From assembly GCA_021464525.1 (NCBI GenBank), contig JADRCO010000636.1, forward strand, positions 1 through 29,195: a DNA stretch of 29,195 nucleotides. The letters are read 5' to 3'. Positions 1-9,874 of this stretch are shown piece after piece. The notes under the pieces are model-generated. The model saw nothing but the letters and a program-made list of their open reading frames with translations, searched no databases and had not been told where the DNA came from. Each line of letters begins with the position of its first letter. The first letter of the stretch is position 1. The stretch is from Rhizophagus sp. LPA8_4_AMF. Taxonomy: Eukaryota > Glomeromycota > Glomeromycetes > Glomerales > Glomeraceae. Made by a program: the position numbers and the translations under genes.

Positions 1-355
1 TTGATAAAACAAATTTATTTTAATTAAAAGTAAATTTCTACATTTTAATAAAAAACGATTATCGTCATACTTTTATTTGTATCTACAGTAACTCATTTTC
101 AAATCGCTCACACGCGTTTCTAAATAAGTATCATCTATATTATATTATTATTGAATAAGTTGTATAATCTTGAAGAATAAAAGCATCATGGTAATATCAA
201 TATGTTCTGGATTACTTTTTTAAAAATTTTGTTCTGGACATTACCTTACAACTTTTACGTAAGTTATTTTAAAAAAAGATGGCGTAAGACACACCATTTA
301 TATTGTGCAAATATAACCAATCAGATGTTGTATAACCTGGAAATTTGGAGGGGTC
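1..355. other. AT-rich intergenic stretch, no gene seen
   Basis: No conserved coding signal is visible. The only plus-strand ORF here (202-417) is rich in F, Y, W and K codons, as expected of random AT-rich sequence, and has no recognisable motif. Confidence 0.5.
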
Positions 356-544
356 TCATTTTAGTACGATACTGTGCCAAACATCAAGAATATTGCAATT
401 TCGTAGCATGTGATTAAAATCAGATGAAAAATTCGTGATCACCAGAATGCTGGTCTTCCCTTTTTGATCGTCATCTTCTAGTCTAAACGGACTGATCTCT
501 ATAAGTTTAATTTCTTTCTGATTTCTGAACTCTTTGGTATCCAA
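356..544 (-). CDS. Weak coding-like ORF, unknown protein (possible exon)
   Basis: A 62-codon open frame on the minus strand contains a mixed, protein-like stretch (EIKLIEISPFRLEDDDQKGK, then an ILVITNF segment) and ends in a stop at 356-358. Its first codon is TTG, so a true start is missing and it could only be the last exon of a spliced gene. A second coding-like frame (655-909) lies upstream on the same strand, but I found no convincing donor/acceptor pair joining them. I do not recognise either segment. It could equally be a chance ORF or a relic of a decayed gene. Confidence 0.2.
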   Translation of the reverse strand: MDTKEFRNQKEIKLIEISPFRLEDDDQKGKTSILVITNFSSDFNHMLRNCNILDVWHSIVLK

Positions 545-654
545 AAAATTTAAGACTGGTCAATTTATAATCACTCAATCGGTATTGTAAATTATTAATA
601 TTTCAACTCAAATTCTTAATTAAAAGAATATAAAATCAAGTATTTTCTTTTTAG

Positions 655-909
655 TTAACAAGAAATAAAGATAGTAGTTTTATTTGTAACAATTTTGAAT
701 TTATCTTTTCTTTTCAATGTACTGCAATGATCGAATATAATTTTGTATGGTTTCCATTGATCGTTAACTAAGCTGGCTTCTGTCTTACATATTTGCTGTT
801 GACATAACGCGTGCAACAGTAGCTGTGCTTTAAGTCCCTTTGCCATACCTGAATTTGCCTTTATGGAGTGTAAATTTTTACAAATCATTTCCTGGTTTAT
901 TTTTTTCAA
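655..909 (-). CDS. Weak coding-like ORF, unknown small protein
   Basis: An 84-codon ATG-initiated ORF on the minus strand. Its middle part (GMAKGLKAQLLLHALCQQQI, then NDQWKPYKIIFDHC) has a balanced composition unlike the FINK-rich shadows of this AT-rich sequence. The tail is hydrophobic and simple (TTIFISC). There is no signal peptide, clear membrane segment or motif I can name. A GGTATGG donor-like site falls within it (after KANS), so the real gene model may differ. It lies upstream of the 356-544 frame on the same strand. It may be an exon of an unknown gene, a relic, or chance. Confidence 0.22.
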   Translation of the reverse strand: MKKINQEMICKNLHSIKANSGMAKGLKAQLLLHALCQQQICKTEASLVNDQWKPYKIIFDHCSTLKRKDKFKIVTNKTTIFISC

Positions 910-1438
910 TTTTTGCCTTTAAAATTTTGATCTTTTCTTTAAAAACAACTTTTATTTATTCAACAAATTAATAAATAATAGTCTATTTGAAAACAAATCA
1001 TAATGTAAAATATCGTGCGTCATAAATGTAATAATGGATATAATGGGATAAAAAGAAAGTTTTTCTTTCTGAAATTATGAAACTTATACCAAGGTAATTA
1101 ATATCAGAATTTCTTAAGATAATACAAAATGTTATAAAATTGTCATAAATGCTTATAAAAATATAGAAAAGGCATCTTGAAATTGGGTTGTCAACGAGAT
1201 TTGGGTTTGTCATAACTCATAGCATATTTTGCATATTTCGTATATCTTAGTTTAATTTATGATTATAGAATAATTTGAAATAGAAGTATAGGGTATCTTT
1301 TAATTTACGATATAAAAGTAAGCGAATGGTTTATCTTTAATTTATGATTTGAATAATAATTTCGAATAATTTGAAATAAAAACATGAAAAGTAATTTCAA
1401 ATAATTAGAAATAAAAATATAATCTTCGATGTATGTTT
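910..1438. other. AT-rich spacer with a degenerate local repeat
   Basis: No gene is evident. Two similar stretches near 1250-1290 and 1340-1385 both contain TTTAATTTATGAT followed by GAATAATTTGAAATA. This is a diverged local duplication just downstream of the minus-strand ORF that ends at 1439. Confidence 0.4.
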
Positions 1439-1762
1439 TTAAAAAGGAGATCCATTAAAAAATTGGAATGCGAATGAATCATTTGTGATTTGTAACGGTA
1501 AACGTTTAATATCATTTAATGAACATTTAATTTCACGCCTTAGTTTTCTTTGATTTCGACGTTTATGAACAATGCGATTGCAAAATGATAAGTTGACTGT
1601 AGGATAGGATTTTGTTGAAGCAGTAAATTGATTACTTATAAAAGAGGAATCTGAGGGTTCATTGTAATTACTAGTTACATTAGATTTTTGATCCGGAATT
1701 AGACCATTTAATGAAGTATGTTTCATTTGAATTAAATTTGTTGGTTGCTTATGATCCATCAT
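1439..1762 (-). CDS. Small basic protein, unknown family, copy 1 (GSPF tail)
   Basis: A 107-codon intronless ORF starting ATG ATG GAT CAT and ending TCT CCT TTT TAA. The function is not recognised. It has a polar Ser/Asn/Thr-rich N-terminal half (about residues 1-60), a strongly basic segment (KRRNQRKLRREIK, about 67-79), and a C-terminal tail of about 20 residues reading RLPLQITNDSFAFQFFNGSPF. The same tail recurs in ORFs at 7860-8105 and 13722-14159. The copy at 13722 also shares DQ.SN.T and NQF..S..SYPT.N in the N-terminal half, so these two are closer paralogs. No signal peptide or membrane segment is seen. The basic stretch could be a nuclear localisation or nucleic-acid-binding region, which is inference only. 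Conservation of the tail in three copies is the main reason to believe it is translated. Confidence 0.55.
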   Translation of the reverse strand: MMDHKQPTNLIQMKHTSLNGLIPDQKSNVTSNYNEPSDSSFISNQFTASTKSYPTVNLSFCNRIVHKRRNQRKLRREIKCSLNDIKRLPLQITNDSFAFQFFNGSPF

Positions 1763-3195
1763 AACAACGCAAATGTGTTTATTTAAGAATCTATATTCTC
1801 TTTGTAATATAAAGGAACTAATTAATAGAATAGTAGAAGGGAATTATTGAAAATAGCTTACTGAAAAAGAAACTGTTTATTTTATATAAAATTATTATTT
1901 TGGACGTAAACTAATCTGAAATAGTCTATTTCAAGTTTTTATATCCTCAATCCAATTTAATTGGTAATTGATCATAGGAATAAGAATTGAATCTAGACTA
2001 GACGAAGTCTTATCCAAAAAGTTATTCATATTAAATTTGCTACTTTTTTTTTTTTTAAAAAAAAAAAAAATGTTGAACGTAAAAAGATAATTGTGCGTGT
2101 AAATTTGATTTGTCTTATTTTTACAAATATCAAGTTATTAAGTTATTGACTTCCTGTTTTAAACCCATATCGGTTTAACATTATTTAGAATATAACATGC
2201 AGGGGTTTAATTAAAAATTCATTCATAAATTTGCATTTTTGATCATTTATTTTAAGCGAAACAATGCATATAATCATGTAAATGATGCATATAGTTGATC
2301 GATAAGGTTTCGGATATTTTCAAGTGTATATTTATATCACATGTTATTTTCAGACGTTATCTGTATTACATAACAGATCACAAAATAAATATATAATGTG
2401 GCTATCTCACATGACGATCTGCCGGCTCAATACACATGTTTCCGGAACATGTTTTTGTTTCTTTACATTATTGACCCAAAATGAGATCAACAAGTTATAC
2501 ACATGGAACAATTATGATACCTTAATTAAGATAAGTAACCCACAAAAAAATAAAAGTGAAAATAAAAAAAAGGCGCTCATTAGGAATTTCTTTTTTTTTG
2601 TATCTATTCTTTAAGTTGAGTTATTGCGTTTTCGCGGAAAAAGAGGAACCGAAACAAATGAAGATTATCGCTGACGCAAACATTATAATCATAATTTGGG
2701 GGCGATTGTAGGTTTTTTTTGATTTATTTGAATAACTATAATAAATAAAAAAAAAATATTTATGTTCATGATCATAGCCATACTAGTATCATCCTTACGA
2801 CTAATAAATAATCCCAAAATTTGAATCAAAAAAGCTACACGTGTAATATATCAATGTAACATTTATGATTTGAGCTATTTTTTCAAAAATGTCATTATTC
2901 ATTCAACCAAAATTTGTTTTTGATGGTCACACCAATGCATATAAATAGTTTTTATAACAAACTGAAAAATATGAGAATACAATAACAAATACCGTAATAT
3001 CCGGTATCCCATAAGATAGATCATGATGCCAAATCATTTTGCTTATATTCGGATATAGTTTTATTTATTAAAATTTTTCGGGAGAAAAAGAAAAGACAAA
3101 TAAACTATCAAACTACTCAGGCAGCTAAGTATACTTTATTTCGTGTAACATACGAATAGTTACCATTATCATGTAAGGCTACCAGGGATAAAACC
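1763..3195. other. Gene-poor AT-rich stretch with a T/A tract palindrome
   Basis: I see no supported gene. Around 2045-2070 a run of T is followed directly by a run of A, forming a simple-sequence hairpin. Similar T-run/A-run palindromes recur near 9227-9246 and 14752-14783. The plus ORF 2324-2614 is a low-complexity chance frame. Confidence 0.5.
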
Positions 3196-3297
3196 GTTAT
3201 TAGACACTAATATTACGGTCAATATTGAATGATTGTTCACTAATGACAACCAATCATTCAACATCCACCTCTATATTGAATCGCCGTGTCTAATAAC
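3196..3297. repeat. 102-bp inverted-repeat element (nested stem)
   Basis: The ends are perfect 12-bp inverted repeats: GTTATTAGACAC at 3196-3207 and GTGTCTAATAAC at 3286-3297. Inside them a second perfect 11-bp inverted pair, TTGAATGATTG (3225-3235) and CAATCATTCAA (3251-3261), would form the top of the stem. No coding capacity. It is probably a very short miniature inverted-repeat transposable element (MITE). I see no clear target-site duplication. Confidence 0.6.
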
Positions 3298-3320
3298 TAT
3301 ATAATATACTGTAAATGCAT

Positions 3321-3520
3321 CATGAAGTTTTAGGTAGAACTGGCCCATGTGATTTCATTTGGATTAGTTCATAAATATGTGAAATTCCATACATTCCCAT
3401 ATATCAAACATGGATTCACGTTTTTTAATCTTCGAATTTTGTGGATCTACCATGTGTTTGTCACAGACTATTCAGATTTCCACAATGGAATGCAATTTTC
3501 CCGAATATATCATTTCCCGA
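3321..3520 (+). repeat. Diverged dispersed repeat, copy 1
   Basis: This stretch aligns by eye with 4165-4345. Shared landmarks in order are CATGAA.TTTTAG, CCATGT.ATTTCATT, a CCATATATC/CATATATCC pair, TTTTAATCTTC, ACCATGTGTTT, GTCA and CTATTCAGATTT.CACAAT. The ORFs drawn through it are not conserved between the copies, so I read it as non-coding repeat. Confidence 0.5.
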
Positions 3521-3716
3521 AGTCATTTTTCGATTGCCCATTTCCCGAACTGGACCATTACCCGAAACTTCAATTTCCCCTAATATTGATATCCCAAATG
3601 GACATTTTACTGAATTAATAAATGATGTATAAGGTTTCTTTTTAACACATTCCATTTTACGATGCATGAAAATGATTGACTCATTTGATTTACAAAATTA
3701 AAAATAAATAATATTA

Positions 3717-4143
3717 GGATTTTGCTAAATATCACCAGTGGTGATCGTCACCACAAAAAATATTATTTTGAAATTTCAAAATTTTTGACTGAGATATTAT
3801 TTAATCATAATATAAACATAATCATTACATGTAAATTTATGAGTAGAACAAGTTTCTATTAGGTTTTAAAGACTGTTGTTCAGATAGATTTTGAGAAAAA
3901 CGGGAAAATTTGATTTTATAAGTATAATAAAATTTTTAGCTTTAAAAAAAAAATTTTTTTAGTCAGATTTTCAAAATTTTAATGCGATTAATATCTAAAT
4001 AAATTTGTTTTACACATTTATTATTTAAATTGGAATTTTTGAAAAAATTTAGAACGTGTGGTTTAACTCTGGCCAAAATTATAATTTTCGGCCAGAATTA
4101 GTGGTGTGGTGACGATCACCACTGGTGATTTTTAGCAATACCC
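3717..4143. mobile_element. 427-bp MITE with 38-bp terminal inverted repeats
   Basis: The left end (3717-3754) and the right end (4106-4143, reverse-complemented) match at 35 of 38 positions. The core shared block is ATCACCAGTGGTGATCGTCA, and this block contains its own small palindromes (GGTGATCGTCACC). The interior is AT-rich and non-coding. AATATT occurs on both flanks one base outside the element (left ending at 3715, right starting at 4145) and may be a target-site duplication, although AATATT is itself palindromic. It lies between two copies of an older dispersed repeat (3321-3520 and 4165-4345). The transposase superfamily is not clear from the sequence. Confidence 0.8.
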
Positions 4144-4164
4144 AAATATTTTTACGTGAAGAAC

Positions 4165-4345
4165 ATGAAATTTTTAGTAGATCGGTCCATGTAATTTCAT
4201 TCAGAAATATGCGAAGTTTCATGTATTCTCATATATCCACATATTTTAATCTTCAAATACCATGTGTTTTGTCATAGGGTATTTGGAAATTATTGGAACT
4301 ATTCAGATTTTCACAATATTTGATGCAAATTTCATGTGGATTTTT
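4165..4345 (+). repeat. Diverged dispersed repeat, copy 2
   Basis: Second copy of the repeat at 3321-3520, in the same orientation. It shares ACATGAAATTTTTAG, GGTCCATGTAATTTCATT, TTTTAATCTTCAAAT, ACCATGTGTTTTGTCA and CTATTCAGATTTTCACAAT with it, with substitutions and small indels. The 427-bp MITE lies between the two copies. Confidence 0.5.
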
Positions 4346-4570
4346 TCCTATGATGAATAAATGTAACCCAAGTTGTGTGTGGCGGTCTCAGACAATTTTT
4401 TTTTTTTTGCAATGCGAAAAAAAAAAAATAAACAAAATCTATGGAACGTCATCATCCATATGAAAAGTTATACAATGTGTAACGAAAAAAAATATCCAAT
4501 TTTGGGCATGAAGTATTCAACGACGTTTCCATTGCGTGGCACGTGACAAAACTTTTCATATAGTTTACGG

Positions 4571-5028
4571 GTTCGGTTTTATTTCACCGAAAATCATTTC
4601 ACCGAATTTTAATTTATTACTGTAGTTTGATAATCGATAACATAGCCACAAATATTAATTTAATATTTAATCACTTTTTATTGTGAAAAATAACATAGCC
4701 ACAATTATTAGTGAATTATTTATTGTGTAAAATTTTATTAATATACACATAAAGATATATATAAGTATTTTATTTAAATATAGTAATATTATGAAATTAT
4801 ATGTTAAATATAGAATACAGCTAAATAAAATAACATTTTACAATAAAATTGTGTTATAATGCTATTTTTTTTTTTTGTATTTTTTTTATTAATATTTTTA
4901 GTTGTCGGTGAAATGATCCTGTCGGTGAAACGATCGTCGGTAAAATAACTGTAGGTAAAATGATCCTTTCGATGAAATAACTGTCGGTAAATTGATTGTC
5001 GGTGAGACGATTTTCGGTGAAATAAATA
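4571..5028. mobile_element. Foldback-type element with 15-bp subterminal repeats
   Basis: The left end reads TTATTTCACCGAAAATCATT then TCACCGA (about 4579-4605). The right end holds its inverse, CGGTGAGACGATTTTCGGTG then AAATAA (about 5000-5024). Between about 4900 and 5024 the right arm is a tandem array of roughly eight diverged copies of a 15-bp unit (consensus GTCGGTGAAATGATC). The left arm has two units in the opposite orientation. The interior is plain AT-rich DNA. The minus ORF through the array is only a translation of the repeat. The overall structure is that of a foldback or MITE-like non-autonomous element. Confidence 0.65.
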
Positions 5029-5039
5029 CGTTCCATAGT

Positions 5040-5533
5040 TTACAATAGTTTGTAATCAGCCTAATAATTTGCCTAATAATTTTAATTGGAGAAGGGCGGA
5101 TATGAATATTTTTTAATTTTCTGATTGATTAATTGAATTTATTATATAAACTGATAAACATAACAAAATAAGTCATGATCCTAATGTATTGAGATGATCG
5201 TTCTAAATTACACATTGTTACATTGTTACATTGTCTAAAAATTCGTATTTCGTCGAACTCCTCACTTTCATCATTGCTGATTCTTTCAGGATTCTTTTTA
5301 AATTTTTTATTTTGAAATGTGTCTAAATTAATGTCAATAACATTAATTAATCCATTTTCTTTTCATAGAATTTTTTCAAAGATTAAAATTTCCTGATTTG
5401 TAAATTTAACAAGCTTAAATGTTTTCAACATTTTTATGTTTAGTGAAAAATTAATTTGGTGCAGTAAGTATTTTTTTGGGCTTTATATAACATAAAATGG
5501 TTAAATCTTTTTATCTTCACATATGAAGCAATG
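5040..5533. other. AT-rich stretch, nothing recognised
   Basis: No ORF of note, no repeat end and no RNA gene seen. Confidence 0.5.
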
Positions 5534-5567
5534 ATCAGAGGCGTTCCATCGATGGAACGCCCTCTGA
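5534..5567. repeat. 34-bp near-perfect palindrome
   Basis: The centre is a perfect 20-bp palindrome, GCGTTCCATCGATGGAACGC (5541-5560). It is extended by ATCAGAG on the left and CCTCTGAT on the right, giving arms of about 17 bp with one unpaired base. The half-site CGTTCCAT also occurs at 5029-5036, and its inverse ATGGAACG at 4441-4448. It could be a transposon footprint or a foldback remnant. Confidence 0.7.
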
Positions 5568-6477
5568 TACTCCTCCGATCATTTCTTTTTAGGAATATCA
5601 AGTGGTTATACTCTTTGGTAATCTGAAAGTCCGAGCCTTTTTCCTTTTTTTAATTATTTAGGTTATTATAAAGTCGTGACTTAATCATATACTACGTTTT
5701 AACTAAATTTATCATCATATAAATGATATGGGATCGATATTCCGTGTTTTTTTATTCAATGTTATCTCCGTAAATGTATCATATTCACGGAGTTTTTATA
5801 GAAATGACGGATAAATTTTTTATAGGAAAAGTATTTGATCGCCTTTTTTTTAATCGCGCGGGTTTTCATTTTTTATCATTTAATGTTCTACTGCAGAAGA
5901 GAACAGTAGGTAAACAAAAAAATGATTCCGGATATCTATAGCAGACGGAATACAGAAAAAAACAGTGGACAAATAAATAATTCGATTATCAAATAATAGT
6001 TTATAATGTCATGTGAGCTATTTGTTCCGATTTACAATTTATAATAACCTCTCGTATATAAGAAATTTGCCAGCCACGGTATCATTCCTGAATGAGAAGA
6101 CTTGTAATTTACTTTTTGTCTTCAACAAATTTGGAGGTTGCAGCAGTAACAATTGCTAACTCCATAGTCCATAAGGAAATTTGTATACGGAAATGGTAGA
6201 ATTCTTTATACTTCGATACGTTGAATAGTTTAATATGTGTAACAATATATAGATTTTCGAAATGTAATAATTACGCGTCCATTGCGGTATGTTGATTAGT
6301 AATATATTTATAAGAAAAATTAAGAACAAAAAAATTTTGACGCATCTGTATATATTGCATATAGTACATACTGTATATAGTCATATGATAGTCAAAAAAA
6401 GAATTTAAATCGAAGCGAGCGGATCTTTTGTACCTTCAAATAGTTTTCAGCTAAAAAATCACGTGATTTATGTGATT
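5568..6477. other. Gene-free AT-rich stretch
   Basis: I see no supportable coding region, RNA gene or repeat here. A short inverted pair, TCTCCGTAAATG/CATATTCACGGAG (about 5763-5795), could form a small hairpin. Confidence 0.45.
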
Positions 6478-6485
6478 AGTATAAT

Positions 6486-6708
6486 AGGACCCCGAGCTAT
6501 ACATAAAAAGGTAGGGTACGGGTTTGCGTAGAATTGATCAAAATAATCATGTAGATCTTTCCTTTTATAGATAATTCTGGCCAGAATTTATTTCCTTTTT
6601 TAGACGCTGACTGGCATTATCATAATTCCGGCCCTGAAAAAATGCGTAGAGCTAATAGTAATTTTTTTTTGGCCACACCTTACCTCTATATATATAGCTC
6701 GGGGTCCT
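6486..6708. mobile_element. 223-bp hAT-like MITE with 8-bp target-site duplication
   Basis: The termini are inverted repeats. The left end starts AGGACCCCGAGCTATA and the right end finishes TATAGCTCGGGGTCCT, 16 bp perfect, with weaker similarity continuing inward (AAAAGGTAGGGTACGG against AGAGGTAAGGTGTGG). The element is flanked on both sides by exactly AGTATAAT (6478-6485 and 6709-6716). An 8-bp duplication is the hallmark of hAT-superfamily transposition. The interior has no ORF and contains GGCCAGAATT, a word also present in the MITE at 3717-4143. The intact duplication suggests a relatively recent insertion. Confidence 0.88.
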
Positions 6709-6716
6709 AGTATAAT

Positions 6717-7780
6717 CAAAATTTGAGTGATATATTTCTGCCTCGGACGAGTGGTAGACCAGCATTGGTTTCTTTTCGTTATCTATCAAGCAAGGATCTG
6801 GTTTTTTAACTTGATGAAGGTGTCGTTAGATAGTTTTTATTCTTTAGTGAATTTCTTTTAACTTTTCTGTGTACTCCTCCTATGTAACATAAAATAAATA
6901 AATAAAATTAATTTATGAATTATCTATTATTAAAAAAACATAAATATAAATTGTATATTATTATTGGTAATCCAATGGAAGAGGAAATTCTCATTCGAAA
7001 GACTCGATTTTTTAAAAAATTTTTATAGGGTAAATAGATGAATACTGTTTAATGAGTTTCAGTTACAATTTGAGATAACGCTTTGGAGTACCGCAACTTA
7101 CTGTATATAATCGTGTTGCCTAACGAGATCGACAGGGTGGGTACCGGCTTTTCTACAGTTTCACAATAGGGCTATTGGAGTTTTTTTTTTGGAGCTGTAT
7201 AACATTACGCTGGTTGAGGTCCTTGCCGTGGCGGTGTCATATATTTCCAAACTTGCAATCCCGCATTTGGTACATAATATTTACAAATAATAAAATAATA
7301 GAGTTTAAAGTTATTTGCAATAAAGTACTCTGTAATATTATTATTAAGACATATAATAAACTTGATTAGGAAATTCAGTTTAAATTTTGATAAAAACAAA
7401 GATTTATTCAAAAATATCCTTGTTTAACGATATTTTATTGTTAAATTGTACACACAATAGTTATTGAAGAGTCATTGAAAATCCATTTTTGCTATCCAAT
7501 TCCCGATATGAATTTACATGATTTACGTAAGCTGGTACCGGGACTTAGGTAATAAATTAAGGTGTTAACAGTTTTAAACATATTGTTGAGAAAACAGAAA
7601 GAAAATAAGGTTTATTTGGATCGGGTACTTGAAAAGGATAAGTAAATATGCAGATAGCATAATTAACATAATTGTTTTTATTATTCGATTTACTATATTT
7701 GTCAAGCAATCTTTTTAACATAACGATAAGATAAAATCTTATGCACAATATCCTTTTTTAATTTAATTCTTTTTAATCGA
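6717..7780. other. Gene-poor stretch between MITE and small ORF
   Basis: The ORFs here (7175-7369 +, 7205-7411 -, 7557-7748 -) are low-complexity, overlap on opposite strands and have no motif. I treat them as chance frames. Confidence 0.45.
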
Positions 7781-7859
7781 TTTTAATACACGAAAGTAGT
7801 ATATAAATATCAAATAAAAAATACTTTTTTTCCTCTCTTTTTTTAAAATCTATGCTAAA
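7781..7859 (+). promoter_or_regulatory. Possible promoter of the 7860 ORF
   Basis: GTATATAAATATC at about 7799-7811 is a TATA-like element, followed by a pyrimidine-rich tract (TTTTTTTCCTCTCTTTTTTT) and then AAAATGG at the start codon. A TATA box followed by a CT-rich leader is common in fungal promoters. In such AT-rich DNA the TATA match alone is weak evidence. Confidence 0.35.
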
Positions 7860-8105
7860 ATGGAACCAAATAATATTATTCGCTCATCCGTTCCTTTTAT
7901 TAATTTTAATCGTCGTCAAAGAAGAATTAACAGCAACGGAAATGAAAGGCGTCAAAAGCGTAAAAATATTGATAGGATATATAAGAGACGTGCACGTGTT
8001 TCAGTTAATAACGAAGACACATTAAATCGAATTGCACAACTGCCTTTACAAATTACAAATGACCCATTTGCCTCTCAACTTTTTCACGGATCTCCTTTCT
8101 ATTAA
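7860..8105 (+). CDS. Small basic protein, unknown family, copy 2 (GSPFY tail)
   Basis: An 81-codon intronless ORF (AAAATGG start context) that is very rich in Arg, Asn and Lys. Residues 18-47 hold clustered basic runs (RRQRR, ERRQKRKN, YKRRAR), followed by a short acidic patch and the tail LNRIAQLPLQITNDPFASQL then FHGSPFY. The tail matches the ORFs at 1439-1762 and 13722-14159. Codons differ at synonymous sites (for example ATT for ATC, GAC for GAT, TTT for TTC), which points to selection on the protein. It lacks the Ser/Asn-rich N-terminal half of the other two. The basic region could bind nucleic acid or direct nuclear import, but this is inference. No family is recognised. Confidence 0.6.
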   Translation: MEPNNIIRSSVPFINFNRRQRRINSNGNERRQKRKNIDRIYKRRARVSVNNEDTLNRIAQLPLQITNDPFASQLFHGSPFY

Positions 8106-9628
8106 ATATATATTTTGAAATAAAAATTGGTATGGTTATTTTACAAGTATGTTATATATTTTATTCACTATGTTCACAATATTATATTTTAATTGACGCG
8201 TATAGATTATATAACGGTATATATCCATCACAACGTTGCGGATTGGGTCGGTCATTATTTTCGTAAATTGGTTTATAGATAATAACTAGCGAAAATTATT
8301 TTTATAGTAAAATATTTTTTATTAACCTTTTTCTCTTAAATTTTACGAGTTCTTACAACTTATATTTCAAAATTTACGAGTTTCTTTCCCAATAGAGTAA
8401 TATATAGTCGTAGCGTATAGTTCTTTTTATTATTTTACTTGCGCTTCTTTTTCTCTTTTTTATTCTACATGACGCAAAACATGTATTTTCCGCGTTAATT
8501 AGGTCTGAATTCATTATCTAAATTTGTCATATAACATAAAAATATATTAAATATGATATTATTTTGTATATGGAAATATCTTAACGGTCAATTTTAGTAT
8601 GTATCGCGTTAAGTCGGAATATCCGTACAATATTTTTTCAGTTTTTTATTATTTATAAGTAAACAAAAATTGTATCATGAGTGTAGACCAATTATGATAT
8701 AAAAAGAATTCGTACCCATTAATTAATGATGAAAGTAATAAAAATACAAATTGAAATTAAAAATAGCATTACTGTAGAATTTTATAAATAAAAATTATGT
8801 TTTTATTATTGTATTATATATTAACAATTGTTCGATTGTGCGATGAAATTTTTAATATAGGTCAAATTTATAATAATTTTAATATTTTTATATAATTGAT
8901 TGTAGTTGCACGTTAATTTGTTAATTTTTTCTTTATAATACCCCCTGACTGTTTCAAATTTTATATTTTGTTCAATTTAATAATACCATATAAATATTTC
9001 TCTTTACAATTTAGAATAATTCATTAAATGTTCTAAATTATTTGGTACCCTTGATTTATTTGTAAATGTTTGTAATATAAAGCAGAAATTTCCGATACAC
9101 AAGGTTTTATAAAAAAAACATCGTCGATTATTACCTTAAATTAATGAACATATGATAATTGAAATAAATTAGACGATACAAAGTAATAAACTTGGTTCTC
9201 ATATCCCGGCGTCAGTTTTTGTTAAATAAAAAAAAATTTTTTTTTATTATTACTATACCGGGTAAGAATTTTTTAAAATTAAAAAAAAAAATTTTTCATA
9301 CGAATATTATATATATAAAATTTTGAAAAATTAAAAACCGGGTCGTCGGATCATTTATTATATGAAAATCCAAAAATTAAGTTTGTATTGCACTTAGGAT
9401 TAGGATGTCTTTTTTTTACAAACATATTATAATGATAGTATAATTACATGCTTTTTGAATTTTTTTAGATAATTCTCAACAGAAAATAAAATACGATAAA
9501 AAAATCGATTTCTTATAAGCAAATTTCATTTTATTTAAAAAAAAAATTTATTTCCAAAATTAGAATTTTAAACGAATAATGTAAAGAATTAAATAATTAG
9601 ACCAGAGGAAGTATTTCAACAATTCTAA
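8106..9628. other. Long AT-rich intergenic stretch
   Basis: No coding signal on either strand. Many A-run/T-run tracts (for example 9227-9246). Nothing else recognised. Confidence 0.5.
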
Positions 9629-9874
9629 ATGCATGACGTAAGATTAGCGCAAAAAATTTTGGAGCTATTTCTGGCGGGGTATAATCAGGCCGGTGCCCGG
9701 TTGTTTGTCACGTCTCTAAATTTCGGACATGATCCGAATATTCCGTTCAAGCAAATTTCTTTTGAAAGTTTATTAGAACCAAATAAACGCCACCCTGAAC
9801 TTGTGGTGGTATTTAATGAATCTAATTTTTATACTAGATTTACAGTATATAAATATTATTTAAATATTTGGTAA
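9629..9874 (+). pseudogene. Coding-like relic of higher GC, unknown protein
   Basis: An 81-codon open frame whose first 60 residues look genuinely protein-like (LELFLAGYNQAGARLFVTSL, then HPELVVVFNESNFYTRF). Their base composition is clearly richer in G+C than the flanks. A stop codon (TAA, 9626-9628) lies directly before the ATG in the same frame, and the codons before that stop read PEEVFQQF. The reading frame may therefore once have continued upstream. The end, from about residue 70, drifts into AT-rich random sequence. I do not recognise the family. It is probably a fragment of a captured or decayed gene; a single exon of a live gene is possible but no splice sites support it. Confidence 0.4.

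Noticed and set aside
3349..3632. Overlapping plus-strand ORFs in the dispersed repeat
   Set aside because: They overlap a diverged non-coding repeat, and the frames are not kept in the second copy at 4165-4345.
4854..5036. Minus-strand ORF with repeated PTVILPT-like residues
   Set aside because: It is a translation of the 15-bp DNA repeats, whose period is a multiple of three.
6741..6815. tRNA-like stretch around GCCTCGGACGAGTGGTAGACC
   Set aside because: No convincing acceptor stem or T-loop pairing could be found by eye.
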